A stretch of DNA of 64,000 bases. Source: Mycobacterium sp. 141. Its GTDB lineage: Bacteria > Actinomycetota > Actinomycetes > Mycobacteriales > Mycobacteriaceae. Both the position numbers and the translations under genes were made by a program. The stretch spans positions 186,001-250,000 of the forward strand of contig NZ_KB908257.1 in assembly GCF_000382405.1 (NCBI RefSeq), given 5' to 3'. Within the stretch, counting starts at the first letter, position 1. The number at the start of each line of letters is the position of its first letter. Below the pieces are notes generated by a model, which was given only the letters and a program-made list of their open reading frames with translations, was not told the origin of the DNA and did not search any database. Shown here in pieces: positions 7,907-17,364 of the stretch.

Positions 7907-9094
7907 ATGGCCAAGATCCTGTGCGTTTTGTACCCCGACCCCGTGACCGGGTATCCGCCGGTCTATGCGCGGGATTCCATTCCCACCCTCGAGGCATACC
8001 CGGACGGTCAGACGATGCCCAGTCCGTCTGCCATCGATTTCACCCCCGGGCATCTGCTGGGCTGCGTATCGGGCGAATTGGGGCTGCGGAAGTATCTGGA
8101 GGCCGCGGGACACGAGTTGATCGTGACGTCGGACAAGGACGGCCCCGACTCGGTGTTCGAGAAGGAGCTTCCAGACGCGGATGTGGTTATCTCCCAACCG
8201 TTCTGGCCTGCGTACCTCACGGCGGAGCGCATCGCCAAGGCGCCGAAGCTCAAGCTTGCGCTCACCGCGGGGATCGGTTCCGACCACGTCGACCTGGACG
8301 CCGCGATCAAAGCGGGTATCACGGTGGCCGAGGTGACCTTCTGCAACAGCATCAGCGTCGCCGAACACGCCGTGATGCAGATCCTCGCGCTGGTGCGCAA
8401 CTACCTGCCGTCGCATGAGTGGGTGATCAACGGCGGCTGGAACATCGCCGACTGCGTCGAGCGCGCATACGACCTCGAAGGTATGGATGTCGGGGTGATC
8501 GCCGCGGGCCGTATCGGGCAGGCGGTGCTGCGGCGCCTTGCGCCCTTCGACGTGCGGCTGCACTACTTCGACACGCGCCGGCTGCCGGCCGAGGTTGAGG
8601 AGGAACTCGGTCTGACCTATCACCCCGACGTCCAGTCGCTGGTCCGGTCGGTCGACATCGTCGACATCCACGCACCGCTGCACCCACAGACCTATCATCT
8701 GTTCGACGCCGAGTTGCTCAGCACGATGCGTCGCGGCTCGTACATCGTGAACACCGCCCGCGCCGAGATCACGGTGCGGGATGACATCGTCGCGGCGTTG
8801 AGGTCCGGCCAACTGGCCGGCTACGCGGGGGATGTCTGGTTCCCGCAGCCACCGGCTGTCGACCATCCCTGGCGGACCATGCCGCACGAGGCGATGACAC
8901 CGCATGTCTCGGGGACGACGTTGTCGGCGCAGGCACGCTACGCCGCGGGAACCCGCGAGATCCTGGAGGACTTCTTCGCCGGCCGCGACATCCGCGACGA
9001 GTACCTCATCGTGGAGGGTGGTCAGCTGGCAGGTACCGGCGCGAGGTCCTACACCGCCGACGGCTCGACCAGCCCGGGTAGCGCAGACCAGTAG
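7907..9094 (+). CDS. fdh: NAD-dependent formate dehydrogenase (metal-free)
   Basis: Oxidises formate to carbon dioxide with reduction of NAD in the cytoplasm (EC 1.17.1.9). The 395-residue chain has the D-2-hydroxyacid dehydrogenase fold: substrate-binding FCNSISVAEHAVMQ, Rossmann loop GVIAAGRIGQAVLR, NTARAEI with the catalytic Arg, and TPHVSGTTLSAQARYAAG with the catalytic His. Length and motifs agree with the Pseudomonas/Mycolicibacterium vaccae enzymes. Start at the second ATG of an ATGATG pair gives the better spacing to CAGGGAG. It lies directly before a Clp-derived relic and the selenocysteine formate dehydrogenase operon. Confidence 0.95.
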   Translation: MAKILCVLYPDPVTGYPPVYARDSIPTLEAYPDGQTMPSPSAIDFTPGHLLGCVSGELGLRKYLEAAGHELIVTSDKDGPDSVFEKELPDADVVISQPFWPAYLTAERIAKAPKLKLALTAGIGSDHVDLDAAIKAGITVAEVTFCNSISVAEHAVMQILALVRNYLPSHEWVINGGWNIADCVERAYDLEGMDVGVIAAGRIGQAVLRRLAPFDVRLHYFDTRRLPAEVEEELGLTYHPDVQSLVRSVDIVDIHAPLHPQTYHLFDAELLSTMRRGSYIVNTARAEITVRDDIVAALRSGQLAGYAGDVWFPQPPAVDHPWRTMPHEAMTPHVSGTTLSAQARYAAGTREILEDFFAGRDIRDEYLIVEGGQLAGTGARSYTADGSTSPGSADQ

Positions 9095-9385
9095 ATCGAG
9101 GAAGGTTTCGATCCCAAGTTCGGGGCCCGGCCGCTGCGCCGCACCGTGCAGCGTCAGCTGGACAACAAGCTGTCCGGGCTGCTGCTGAAAGGCACTGTGC
9201 GCTCGGGCGATACGGTCCGGGTCGACGCCGACGCGACCGGTCTGGTGATCGAGGCGGTCAGCCCCAAGGGTGCGGAGGGGACGGTTGACACCGACGGTGA
9301 TGCGGCGGCGTCCGGGGACGGTCGGGTGGCGGCCAAGAAGGTCGCCAAGAAGACCCCGAAGAAGACACCGGCCAGCAAGGAGTGA
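9095..9385 (+). pseudogene. C-terminal relic of a ClpA/B/C-type AAA+ ATPase
   Basis: Immediately after the fdh stop codon, in the same frame, the sequence reads IEEGFDPKFGARPLRRTVQR, the conserved sensor-2 end of Clp/HSP100 second AAA+ modules, then a C-terminal tail and a Lys/Ala-rich end (AAKKVAKKTPKKTPASKE). The roughly 700 residues of ATPase core are absent. A GTG at 9146 could still open a 79-residue protein, but it lacks any catalytic motif. I read it as a relic left by a deletion or rearrangement that joined fdh to this segment. Confidence 0.75.
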
Positions 9386-9432
9386 GGTGATTCAGACCGG
9401 TGAGCCGACGTTCGCGTACTAGCCTCGAATCC

Positions 9433-12400
9433 ATGGCAGGACCGAAGTTCTTTCTGGAGTGGCCCGTGCTGCGGCAGTTCCGCTCCGGTGACCTGTTGGG
9501 CCGCGGTCCCTCGGTGACTTCGGCGCGCACTCGGGCCATCGAGCCGCGCACGTCGACCGCCGACCGCATGGTGCAGTCCGTGTGCCCGTACTGTGCGGTG
9601 GGCTGCGGCCAGCGGGTGTATGTCAAGGACGAAAAGGTCGTGCAGATCGAGGGCGACCCCGATTCGCCGATCTCGCGTGGGCGGTTATGTCCGAAAGGTT
9701 CGGCGAGCGAGCAGTTGGTCAACTCGCCCGGGCGGCAGACCGAGGTGCTCTATCGGGCGCCGAGGGCCACCGAATGGCAGAAGCTCGACCTCGACACCGC
9801 GATCGACATGGTGGCCGACCGGTTCATCAAGTCGCGCCGCTACACCTGGCAGGAGCGTGACGAACAGGGCAGGCCGCTGCGCCGGACCATGGGCATCGCG
9901 TCGCTGGGCGGCGCCACGCTGGACAACGAAGAGAACTATCTGATCAAGAAACTCTTCACGGCAGCGGGCGCCATTCAGATCGAGAACCAGGCGCGTATTT
10001 GACACTCCGCCACGGTTCCCGGTCTGGGGACCTCCTTCGGTCGCGGTGGTGCGACGCAACCTTTGCAAGACATGGCCAATGCGGACTGCATTGTCATCCA
10101 GGGTTCCAACATGGCCGAGTGCCATCCGGTGGGCTTCCAGTGGGTGACCGAGGCCAAGAAGCGCGGGGCCACCGTGATCCACGTCGACCCGAGGTTCACC
10201 CGCACGTCGGCGGTCGCTGACAAACACATCCCGATCCGGGCCGGCTCGGACGTGGTGTTGCTCGGTGCGCTGATCAACTACATCCTGACCAACGACCTGT
10301 GGTTCAAGGAGTACGTGCTCGCCTACACCAACGCGGCCACTCTGATCAACGAGAACTACCGCGACACGGAGGATCTCGGTGGTCTGTTCTCCGGGTTCGA
10401 CCCCGAGACCGGGCAGTATGACCCGACAACCTGGTCGTACGCCGATCAGGACGGCGGCGAGATCGGGTCGCCGGGCCAGGATGAGTCGAGCCGCAGCGCC
10501 TCGGACAGTGCCGCCGGTGACCAGTACGGAAGCGGCGGCCCACCCCTCGAACACGCCGGGGTGCAGCGCGACGACACTCTGCAGCATCCGCGGACGGTGT
10601 TCCAGATCGTCAAGCGGCACTACGCTCGCTACACCCCCGAGATGGTGCGGGACGTGTGCGGTATCAGTGTGGGCGACTTCGACTACCTGGCCCGGACCAT
10701 AACGCAGAACTCCGGCCGCGAACGCACCACGTGCTTCGCCTACGCCGTCGGTTGGACCCAGCACACCCTCGGTGCCCAATTCATCCGCACCTCAACCATT
10801 TTGCAGCTGTTGCTGGGCAACGTCGGTCGCCCGGGCAGTGGCATCATGGCGCTGCGCGGGCACGCCAGCATCCAGGGTTCGACGGACATCCCGACGCTGT
10901 TCAACCTGCTGCCGGGTTATCTGCCGATGCCCAAGGTCGGCAGCCATGACACCTTCGCCGAGTACCTGGAAGCGGTCGGATCGAAGAAGCAGAAGGGCTT
11001 CTGGGCCAATGCCGACGCCTACACCGTGAGCCTGCTCAAGGCGTGGTGGGGAGACGCCGCACGGGAGGACAACGACTGGGCCTACGACTACCTGCCCCGT
11101 CTGAGCGGCCCGCACGGCACCTATCAGACGGTGATGGCGATGCTCGACGACGAGGTCGAGGGGTACTTCCTGCTCGGGCAGAATCCCGCTGTCGGGTCGG
11201 CACACGGCCGCATGCAGCGCCTCGGCATGGCGCATCTGAAGTGGCTCGTGGTGCGCGACCTCAACCTCATCGAATCGGCGACGTTCTGGAAGGATTCGCC
11301 CGAGATCGCGTCGGGTGAGTTGCGCACCGAGGACATCGAGACCGAGGTGTTCTTCCTGCCCGCGGCCACCCACGTCGAGAAGGCCGGATCGTTCACCCAG
11401 ACCCAGCGGCTCGTGCAGTGGCGCCATCAGGCGCTCGCCCCGCCCGGGCAGTGCCAGAGCGAACTGGACTTCTTCTACAAGCTGGGCCAGCGGATCCGGG
11501 CCGCGCTGGCCTCCTCGACCGACGAGCGGGACCGTCCGCTGCTCGACCTCACGTGGGACTATCCCACCGACGAGCACGGCGAGCCGTTGCCGGAGTCGGT
11601 GCTCGCCGAGATCAACGGATGCCAACTGACCGGGCCGGACGCCGGCAAACCTTTGTCGACGTTCAACGAGCTGCGCGCCGACGGGTCCACCGCTGCGGGC
11701 TGCTGGATTTACACCGGGGTCTATGCGGGCGGCGTCAACCGAGCGGCCCGCCGGGTGCCTCGCGGCGGTCCTACACCCAACCAGTCGGAGTGGGGTTGGG
11801 CCTGGCCGGCCGACCGGCGGATGCTCTACAACCGCGCGTCGGCCGATCCGGATGGCAAGCCGTGGAGCGAGCGCAAGAAGTACATCTGGTGGGACGAGCA
11901 GCAGGGCCGCTGGGTGGGTGACGACGTGCCCGACTTCCCGGTGGACCGGGCCCCGCACAGCCATCCCGACCCGGCGCTGGGTGGGCCTGCTGCGCTGGCC
12001 GGTGACGACGCGTTCATCATGCAGCCCGACGGCAAAGGATGGCTGTTCGCGCCGCGCGGCATGCTCGACGGGCCGCTGCCCACGCACTACGAACCGCAGG
12101 AGTCGCCCGTCGCCAACGCGCTCTACCCGCAGCAGCAGAGTCCGTCGCGAGTCATCTTCCCGCGCAAGGACAACCTGAGCGCCCCCAGTGCCGGCGATCC
12201 GGGTGTCGACATCTACCCCTACGTCTTTACCACCTACCGGCTCACCGAGCACCACACGGCCGGCGGGATGAGCCGTTGGCTGCCTTACCTTTCCGAGCTG
12301 CAGCCGGAGATGTTCTGCGAGGTCTCCCCCGAGTTGGCCGCCGAACGCGGCCTGGAACCCTACGGCTGGGCCACCATCGTGTCGCCGCGCGCGGCGATCG

Positions 12401-12774
12401 AGGCCCGCGTGCTGGTGACCGAGCGGATGACGCCGCTGAAGATCGGCGGGCACACCGTGCATCAGATCGGTTTGCCGTATCACTGGGGTGTCGGCGGCGA
12501 CGCCGTGGTGAGTGGCGACGCGGCCAACGATCTGCTGGGCCTCACGCTCGACCCGAACGTGCAGATCCAGGAGTCCAAGGCCGGCTCGTGCGACATCCGG
12601 CCCGGGCGCCGGCCGCAAGGCCCTGCGCTGCTGCGGTTGATCGAGGAGTACCAGTCCCGCGCCGGGGTGACCACCGAGACCGACAATGCGCGGATCACCG
12701 ATCCGGCGCACGAGATCGTCTACCCGTCGCCCGAGCAGGACGATCCCGGCAAGGAAGGATGGTCACGGTGGTGA
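9433..12774 (+). CDS. fdhA: selenocysteine formate dehydrogenase, molybdopterin catalytic subunit
   Basis: Large subunit of a Mo/W bis-MGD formate dehydrogenase, about 1113 residues when the in-frame TGA at 10000-10002 is read as selenocysteine. The N-terminal CPYCAVGCGQ and CPKG hold the [4Fe-4S] cluster. The TGA sits in ENQARI-U-HSATVPGLG, where family members have Cys or Sec as the molybdenum ligand. Reading stays open on both sides, and a SECIS hairpin follows at once. The C-terminal part has the molybdopterin dinucleotide-binding domain. No Tat signal is seen. Start: ATG 9433 fits homologues; GTG 9400 has a better ribosome-binding site and would add 11 residues. First gene of the fdhA-fdhB-anchor operon. 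An automated annotation would split this gene in two. Confidence 0.96.
10003..10035 (+). promoter_or_regulatory. SECIS element of fdhA
   Basis: Eleven bases after the TGA, GGTTCCC (10014-10020), GGTCT (10021-10025), GGGGACC (10026-10032) form a 7-base-pair stem with the GGUCU apical loop characteristic of the Escherichia coli fdhF SECIS bound by SelB. Stem pairing includes one G-U pair. Spacing to UGA matches the known bacterial requirement. Confidence 0.88.
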
Positions 12775-12793
12775 CGTCCGGGAGGGAGCGCTG

Positions 12794-13777
12794 ATGGGTC
12801 AGTTCGCGGGACCGAGCGATCCGGCGGCCGACGCGCACTGGGCGGAGCACACCGCGGAGCGCAAGGGCTTCTTCACCGACACCTCGATCTGCATCGGCTG
12901 CAAGGCCTGCGAGGTGGCGTGCAAGGAGTGGAACCGTAACCCGCGTGACGGCGACCTCGAGCTGCTCGGATCGTCCTACGACAACACCGGCGCTCTCGGC
13001 GCCAGCACGTGGCGCCACGTCGCCTTCGTCGAGCAGAACCGGGACCGCATCGAGGAGGCACGTGAGTCCGGCCGCGCGCTGGTAGGTCTCGGGATGCCGA
13101 GTATCGGTGCGCCAGAGCCGGATATCACCCCGCCTGACACTCCCGAATTCCGCTGGCTCATGGCCTCGGATGTGTGCAAGCACTGCACGCATGCCGGCTG
13201 CCTCGATGTGTGCCCCACGGGCGCGATGTTCCGGACCGAGTTCGGCACGGTGGTGGTGCAGGCCGACGTGTGCAACGGCTGCGGCACGTGCGTGGCCGGT
13301 TGCCCGTTCGGCGTGGTGGAACGGCGCAGCGACGGGACCGTCGCGACGACGACCGGACCCGGCGACCGTAAAGGCGAACAGCCCGAGGTGCCCAATCGCG
13401 GGGTCGCCCAGAAGTGCACGCTCTGTTACGACCGGCTCGTCGAGGACCAGACGCCTGCGTGTGCGAAGACGTGCCCGACGACGTCGATCAAGTTCGGTGA
13501 CCACGACGATCTGGTCGTCGAGGCGCGCGAGCGGGTGGCACAGCTGCATGCCCAGGGGATGACCGAGGCCCGGCTTTACGGCGCCAACGAACTCGACGGG
13601 GTCGGCGGCACGGGCTCGGTTTTCCTGCTGCTCGACGAACCCGAGGTATACGGCCTGCCGCCGGATCCGCGCGTCTGCACTGCCGATCTGATGACGATGT
13701 ACAAGCGGGCCGGGATCGCGGCGCTGGGAATGGTTGCGGCGGCGGCGTTCTCGTTCCTCCGCGGGGGGCGCCGATGA
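12794..13777 (+). CDS. fdhB: formate dehydrogenase iron-sulfur (electron-transfer) subunit
   Basis: A 327-residue ferredoxin-type subunit carrying electrons from FdhA to the membrane anchor. Four Cys clusters are visible: CIGCKACEVACKEWN, CKHCTHAGCLDVCPTG, CNGCGTCVAGCPFG, and CTLCYDRLVEDQTPACAKTC, fitting four [4Fe-4S] centres. A single hydrophobic segment near the C-terminus (AGIAALGMVAAAAFSFL) probably tethers it to the membrane. ATG 12794 is preceded by GGGAGGGA, 20 bases after fdhA. Its stop overlaps the first ATG of the duplicated leader element that precedes the anchor gene. Confidence 0.94.
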   Translation: MGQFAGPSDPAADAHWAEHTAERKGFFTDTSICIGCKACEVACKEWNRNPRDGDLELLGSSYDNTGALGASTWRHVAFVEQNRDRIEEARESGRALVGLGMPSIGAPEPDITPPDTPEFRWLMASDVCKHCTHAGCLDVCPTGAMFRTEFGTVVVQADVCNGCGTCVAGCPFGVVERRSDGTVATTTGPGDRKGEQPEVPNRGVAQKCTLCYDRLVEDQTPACAKTCPTTSIKFGDHDDLVVEARERVAQLHAQGMTEARLYGANELDGVGGTGSVFLLLDEPEVYGLPPDPRVCTADLMTMYKRAGIAALGMVAAAAFSFLRGGRR

Positions 13778-13837
13778 GCGCTTGCGCGAAGAGGAGACAA
13801 TCGCGATGAGCGCTTGCGCGAAGAGGAGACAATCGCG
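13774..13837 (+). repeat. two tandem 32-bp MIRU-like leader repeats
   Basis: Positions 13774-13805 and 13806-13837 are identical 32-base copies. Each starts with ATG, encodes MSACAKRRQSR and contains a GAGGAG site. The fdhB stop (TGA 13775-13777) overlaps the first ATG; the first peptide's stop (13807-13809) overlaps the second ATG; the second peptide's stop overlaps the ATG of the anchor gene at 13838. So there is an unbroken ATGA chain of coupled starts and stops. This matches the arrangement described for mycobacterial interspersed repetitive units. Confidence 0.8.
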
Positions 13838-14923
13838 ATGAGCGAATTCGACAGCTATCGGCCGCCGGAGCCACCGCGGCGTCGGCGCGGCGGCGGCAAG
13901 CGTCGCCGCCGCGGTGCCGGAGCCGGCGGGGACGGCGCTCGTGAGATGCCGATGGTGCCGGATGCCGAATTCACTTCGTACTACGGCCGTCCGGTGGTCA
14001 AGCCGCCGCCATGGGGCCATGAAGTCGCGGCGTACCTGTTCCTCGGCGGGGTCGCCGGCGGGTCGGGTCTGCTGGGGCTCGGCGCACAGCTGACGGGGCG
14101 GGCCACCCTGCGGCGCAACGCCCGGCTGGGTGCGCTGGGCGCGGTCGGCCTCGGCGCGGTGGCGCTGGTCGCCGATCTGGGGCGGCCGGACCGGTTCTAC
14201 AACATGATGCGCACCTTCAAGATCACCTCGCCGATGAGCGTCGGGTCGTGGATCCTCTCGGCGTTCAGCGGTGGCATCGGCGTCGCGGCGGTCGCCGAAG
14301 TCGACCGGATGACGGGGGAGCGGCTGCCGCTCGGACCACTGCGCCCGGTGCTGCGCGCCGTCGAGGGGCCGGCCGGGCTCGAGGCGGGCGTGTTCGCCGC
14401 GCCGCTGGCCGTCTACACCGCGGTCCTGTTGTCCGACACCGCGAATCCGACCTGGAACGACGCCCACCGGGACCTGCCGTTCGTGTTCGTCAGCTCCGCG
14501 AGCCTGGCTTCGGCCGGTCTGGCGATGATCACCACGCCGGTGGCCGAGACCGGCCCGGCGCGCACCCTGGCCGCACTCGGCGTGGTCGGTGACATCACGG
14601 CCATGAAGCTGATGGAGCGGCGCATGGACCCCGTGGCGGTCGAACCGCTGCATCACGGTACGGCGGGGGAGATGTTGCGGTGGGCCGAGCGGCTGGCCGT
14701 CGCCGGTGGCGTGGGTGCGGTGCTCGGTGGGCGTAACCGCCTCGTCGCCGCGGTCTCCGGCCTGGCGTTGCTGGCGGCCTCGGCGTTGACCCGGTTCGGC
14801 GTCTTCGAGGCGGGCATCCATTCCGCCAAGGACCCGCGCTACACCATCGAGCCGCAGAAGCGCAGGCTGGCCGCACGCCGCGCGGCAGGCATTACCGACG
14901 ACTCGATCACCACGGCGGGCTGA
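13838..14923 (+). CDS. NrfD/PsrC-like membrane anchor subunit of formate dehydrogenase
   Basis: A 361-residue integral membrane protein with an Arg-rich cytoplasmic N-terminus (residues 14-35) and about eight hydrophobic segments, with the NrfD signature region WGHEVAAYLFLGGVAGGSG near residue 58. It is the expected quinone-reducing partner of FdhA/FdhB. The start is ATG 13838, coupled to the preceding leader repeat. The usual cytochrome b subunit of FdnI type is absent, so this gene takes its place. Confidence 0.88.
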   Translation: MSEFDSYRPPEPPRRRRGGGKRRRRGAGAGGDGAREMPMVPDAEFTSYYGRPVVKPPPWGHEVAAYLFLGGVAGGSGLLGLGAQLTGRATLRRNARLGALGAVGLGAVALVADLGRPDRFYNMMRTFKITSPMSVGSWILSAFSGGIGVAAVAEVDRMTGERLPLGPLRPVLRAVEGPAGLEAGVFAAPLAVYTAVLLSDTANPTWNDAHRDLPFVFVSSASLASAGLAMITTPVAETGPARTLAALGVVGDITAMKLMERRMDPVAVEPLHHGTAGEMLRWAERLAVAGGVGAVLGGRNRLVAAVSGLALLAASALTRFGVFEAGIHSAKDPRYTIEPQKRRLAARRAAGITDDSITTAG

Positions 14924-15008
14924 AGCCGGTACGGTGGCGAGCGCTCTACCTGGCCCGCCTACGTACCGAGGTTGTTGTGGACTCTGCCGTGCGTTCTCGG
15001 TCGGGCTG

Positions 15009-15215
15009 ATGCGGCCGCTGATCGTCGCCGCGGGCACGCGCCTGGCTCACAGCCGCCTCGAGCATCTCGAGCAGAGCTTGGCCGAACAACCTGAGCAGCG
15101 CCGTGCCTATGCTCGGCTGCTGACGCTGGTCGACGGGGCCGCCTTGTTCCTCGACGACACGCTCAGCGCGCTGGAGACCGGGCGCGCCGATGCGATGTTG
15201 CGGGTGTTGCGGTGA
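15009..15215 (+). CDS. small hypothetical protein, fdh operon
   Basis: A 68-residue helical protein (from MRPLIVAAGTRLAHSRLEHL to the end) with no recognised family. The frame is open from GTG 14934, but the extra residues (GPPTYRGCCGLCRAF) look out of frame, and a neighbouring frame ends with TGATG exactly at 15009. Its stop overlaps the GTG (15212) of the next, broken gene as GTGA, which argues that both were once translated as part of the fdh transcript. Confidence 0.45.
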   Translation: MRPLIVAAGTRLAHSRLEHLEQSLAEQPEQRRAYARLLTLVDGAALFLDDTLSALETGRADAMLRVLR

Positions 15216-16040
15216 AATCTGTTGCAGCGGAAGCTGATTCGAAAGTGCCGACGGGGTGATGCGGTTGTGTGGAGGTTCGGCATTCCGTAAAGAGCTGGGC
15301 ATCGAACGCCGTGCTCGACGGCCGCGCCGACGCCGCGGCGATCATCGACACCAACCATCTCGGCTTCGGCCGGGACGGTACCGTACCGCCGTCCAGTCTG
15401 CGGATCATCGGTCAGACAACGCCTTTCGACCACTGCAATATGACTGTGGTCGACACCGCACCCACCGCCGCGTCGATCTCGAGAACCTCGGGTTCGAAAA
15501 CGGTGCGCACCTGCTGCTGCAACGTGCGCTGAATTCCGTGCTGCCCGGCCAGACCGTCGAAATCGTCGGCCGGGCACCGGCTCTCGCGGTCGACCTGCCC
15601 GCCTGGTGCCGACAATTCGGCCACCGGGTAATGCGTGGGGACGATTCCTGGACGGTCGAACCGGGAAACCGCGACCGATGGCTCGGCGCCGAACGCGCGG
15701 GCGCCCCCGACCCGGACGGTATCGTGGCCTCCGCACCTGCGCATTGGGGCCTGGCCGCACGGGTGCGTTGGTCGAGCGCGGCGCTACGACCCACTCGCCC
15801 TTTGACATTCGCGACCGCGACCTGGTCGACACTGCGGGCCTCAACGCGGACGTGTTCGACTCCGTTGTCCTGCTCGCGTCCGGCAGTTGGGAACCCGCCG
15901 CGATCGCAGCGGGTTACCGCGCCGTGCTCACGTTGCAGGCTGAAATGGACGAGGGGCGCCAGCGGCGACTGGTCCATCTCGGTTTCCCGGCAGACGAAGC
16001 CGCGGACATCTCCGCGCTGCACACGAGGAACTTCATGTAG
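15212..16040 (+). pseudogene. broken fdh-linked gene with TusA-like segment
   Basis: One protein seems spread over three frames. GTG 15212 opens VKSVAAEADSKVPTG, then an in-frame TGA (15257-15259) followed by CGCVEVRHSVKSWASNAVLDG and on to CNMTVVD. A second frame then gives ENGAHLLLQRALNSVLPGQ and DLPAWCRQFGHRV, which resembles the C-terminal half of TusA/SirA sulfur carriers. A third frame from about 15760 ends with DEAADISALHTRNFM. At least two frameshifts and one TGA break it. The TGA could be selenocysteine or a nonsense codon. The intact protein may have served sulfur delivery to the formate dehydrogenase, by context only. Confidence 0.6.
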
Positions 16041-16182
16041 TCACCTGTCACAGGTGTGGCTGGGCGAGCGTGCCGTCATCACGTCGATGAACCACTCCGT
16101 GCCGCGTACGCATCGAAAGTGGCAGCATCATCAGCAAATTCAGTGCGTGGCAACAGTGGGCCGCCGCGCCCCACCGACGTTT

Positions 16183-17310
16183 TTATTGCAGACTCCAGCT
16201 GGCGCGAGCGTCGCAGAGTACCGACTCGTCGACCTCGATGCCGAGCCCTGGCAGATTCGGGGGCAGCACGCCGCCGTCGACCTCGATCGGCTCGAACTTC
16301 GCTGTGCTCAGCGTGACCATGTCGGAGGTGTTCAGCACGCAGCGCAGCAGGTGGGTGGGCACCGTCGCGCCGAGGTGCACCACCGCAGCGTAGGAGATCT
16401 CCGACCCGACGGTGTCCTGCACGGCGACGATCAGGCCCGCGGCCCTGGCGATGTCGCGCTGGCGACGACCCGGCGTGAGCCCGCCGGCCGGGGTGACTTT
16501 CAGGCCGAAGCCGTCGGCGAGGTCGAGTTCGATCGCGTGGATCAGGTCGTCGTCGTTGCACGCCAGCTCGTCGATGATGAGCGGATACGGCGATGCCTTG
16601 CGCACCGACAGCGTCTCGCGCCAGGTGGCGCAGGGCGATTCGAGTACAAAATCGAGACCGTCGGGCAACAGGTTGAAGAGCCGGCGCGCCGTCTCCGGGC
16701 TGAGCCCGGTATTGGCATCCACCAGGAACCACTCGCCCGGCTGCCGGTCGGCCAGGCAGGCGACGATGCGCTCGGCGTCGACCGCGGGGCCGCCGTCGCG
16801 ATCGGCGGTACCGATTTTGATCGAGTGCCCCAGGTAGCCGCGGGCGCGGTGATCGGCGACGCGGGCACGCATTTCCTCGGGCTCGCCGGTGTGGATCGAC
16901 GAGATCAGTGGCAGCGGCACGTTGGTGCGCCCGCCGAGCAGCTCGCACACCGGCAGCCCGACCGATTTACCGAAGAGATCCCAGCACGCGATGTCCAGTG
17001 CCGCCTTCGCGTCGTTGTGCCCGAGCAGCGTCTCGTTCATCAGATCGTTGATCCGGTCGACCTGGCGGGGATCCTGCCCCAGTAACACCGGCGCGACCAG
17101 TTCGATCGCGGCGCGGGTGCCACCCGGGTGCGCGGCGACGTAGGTCGAGCCGAACGGCGTGCTCTCGCCCCAACCCACGGTGCCGTCGTCGGCGGTGATC
17201 CGCACGATCGAGGCGTCGAACGTCTCATAGGTGCGCCCGCGTGAGAGATGGTAGACCCCGCCCGAGTACGGCAGGTCGATCTGGAAGAGGTCGATCCTCG
17301 AAATTTTCAT
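16183..17310 (-). CDS. mandelate racemase / muconate lactonizing enzyme family protein
   Basis: An enolase-superfamily enzyme of 375 residues. The N-terminal capping domain (to about residue 120) precedes the TIM barrel. Catalytic pieces visible: SIKIG (Lys on strand 2), LVDANTG, LESPCA and IDELAC supplying the Asp/Glu metal ligands, and GLKVTPAGGLTPGR with the second Lys. This subgroup resembles hydroxyproline or amino-acid racemases/dehydratases, but the substrate is not fixed. ATG 17310 has AGGAA upstream. It follows the alcohol dehydrogenase gene by 54 bases on the same strand, so both probably act on one catabolic substrate under IclR control. Confidence 0.85.
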   Translation of the reverse strand: MKISRIDLFQIDLPYSGGVYHLSRGRTYETFDASIVRITADDGTVGWGESTPFGSTYVAAHPGGTRAAIELVAPVLLGQDPRQVDRINDLMNETLLGHNDAKAALDIACWDLFGKSVGLPVCELLGGRTNVPLPLISSIHTGEPEEMRARVADHRARGYLGHSIKIGTADRDGGPAVDAERIVACLADRQPGEWFLVDANTGLSPETARRLFNLLPDGLDFVLESPCATWRETLSVRKASPYPLIIDELACNDDDLIHAIELDLADGFGLKVTPAGGLTPGRRQRDIARAAGLIVAVQDTVGSEISYAAVVHLGATVPTHLLRCVLNTSDMVTLSTAKFEPIEVDGGVLPPNLPGLGIEVDESVLCDARASWSLQ

Positions 17311-17364
17311 GGTGGGTGAGTTCCTAGTGTTCACAGTTGATTCGGGGGCTACGCGCGCGGCGCC

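Noticed and set aside
9400..9432. GTG 9400 as the fdhA start
   Set aside because: Better ribosome-binding site than ATG 9433, but the extra residues (MSRRSRTSLES) have no counterpart in the family; left as an alternative.
10792..12711. 639-residue minus-strand open frame inside fdhA
   Set aside because: Composition is rich in Arg, Gly, His and Val without any domain, and it is fully antisense to a gene with clear motifs; a high-GC shadow.
12695..15037. 780-residue minus-strand open frame through fdhB and the anchor gene
   Set aside because: Antisense shadow: no motif, and the plus strand carries four cysteine clusters and membrane helices in frame.
15260..15300. SECIS after the TGA at 15257
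   Set aside because: Only a four-pair stem with one weak pair, no GGUCU loop, and poor spacing compared with fdhA.
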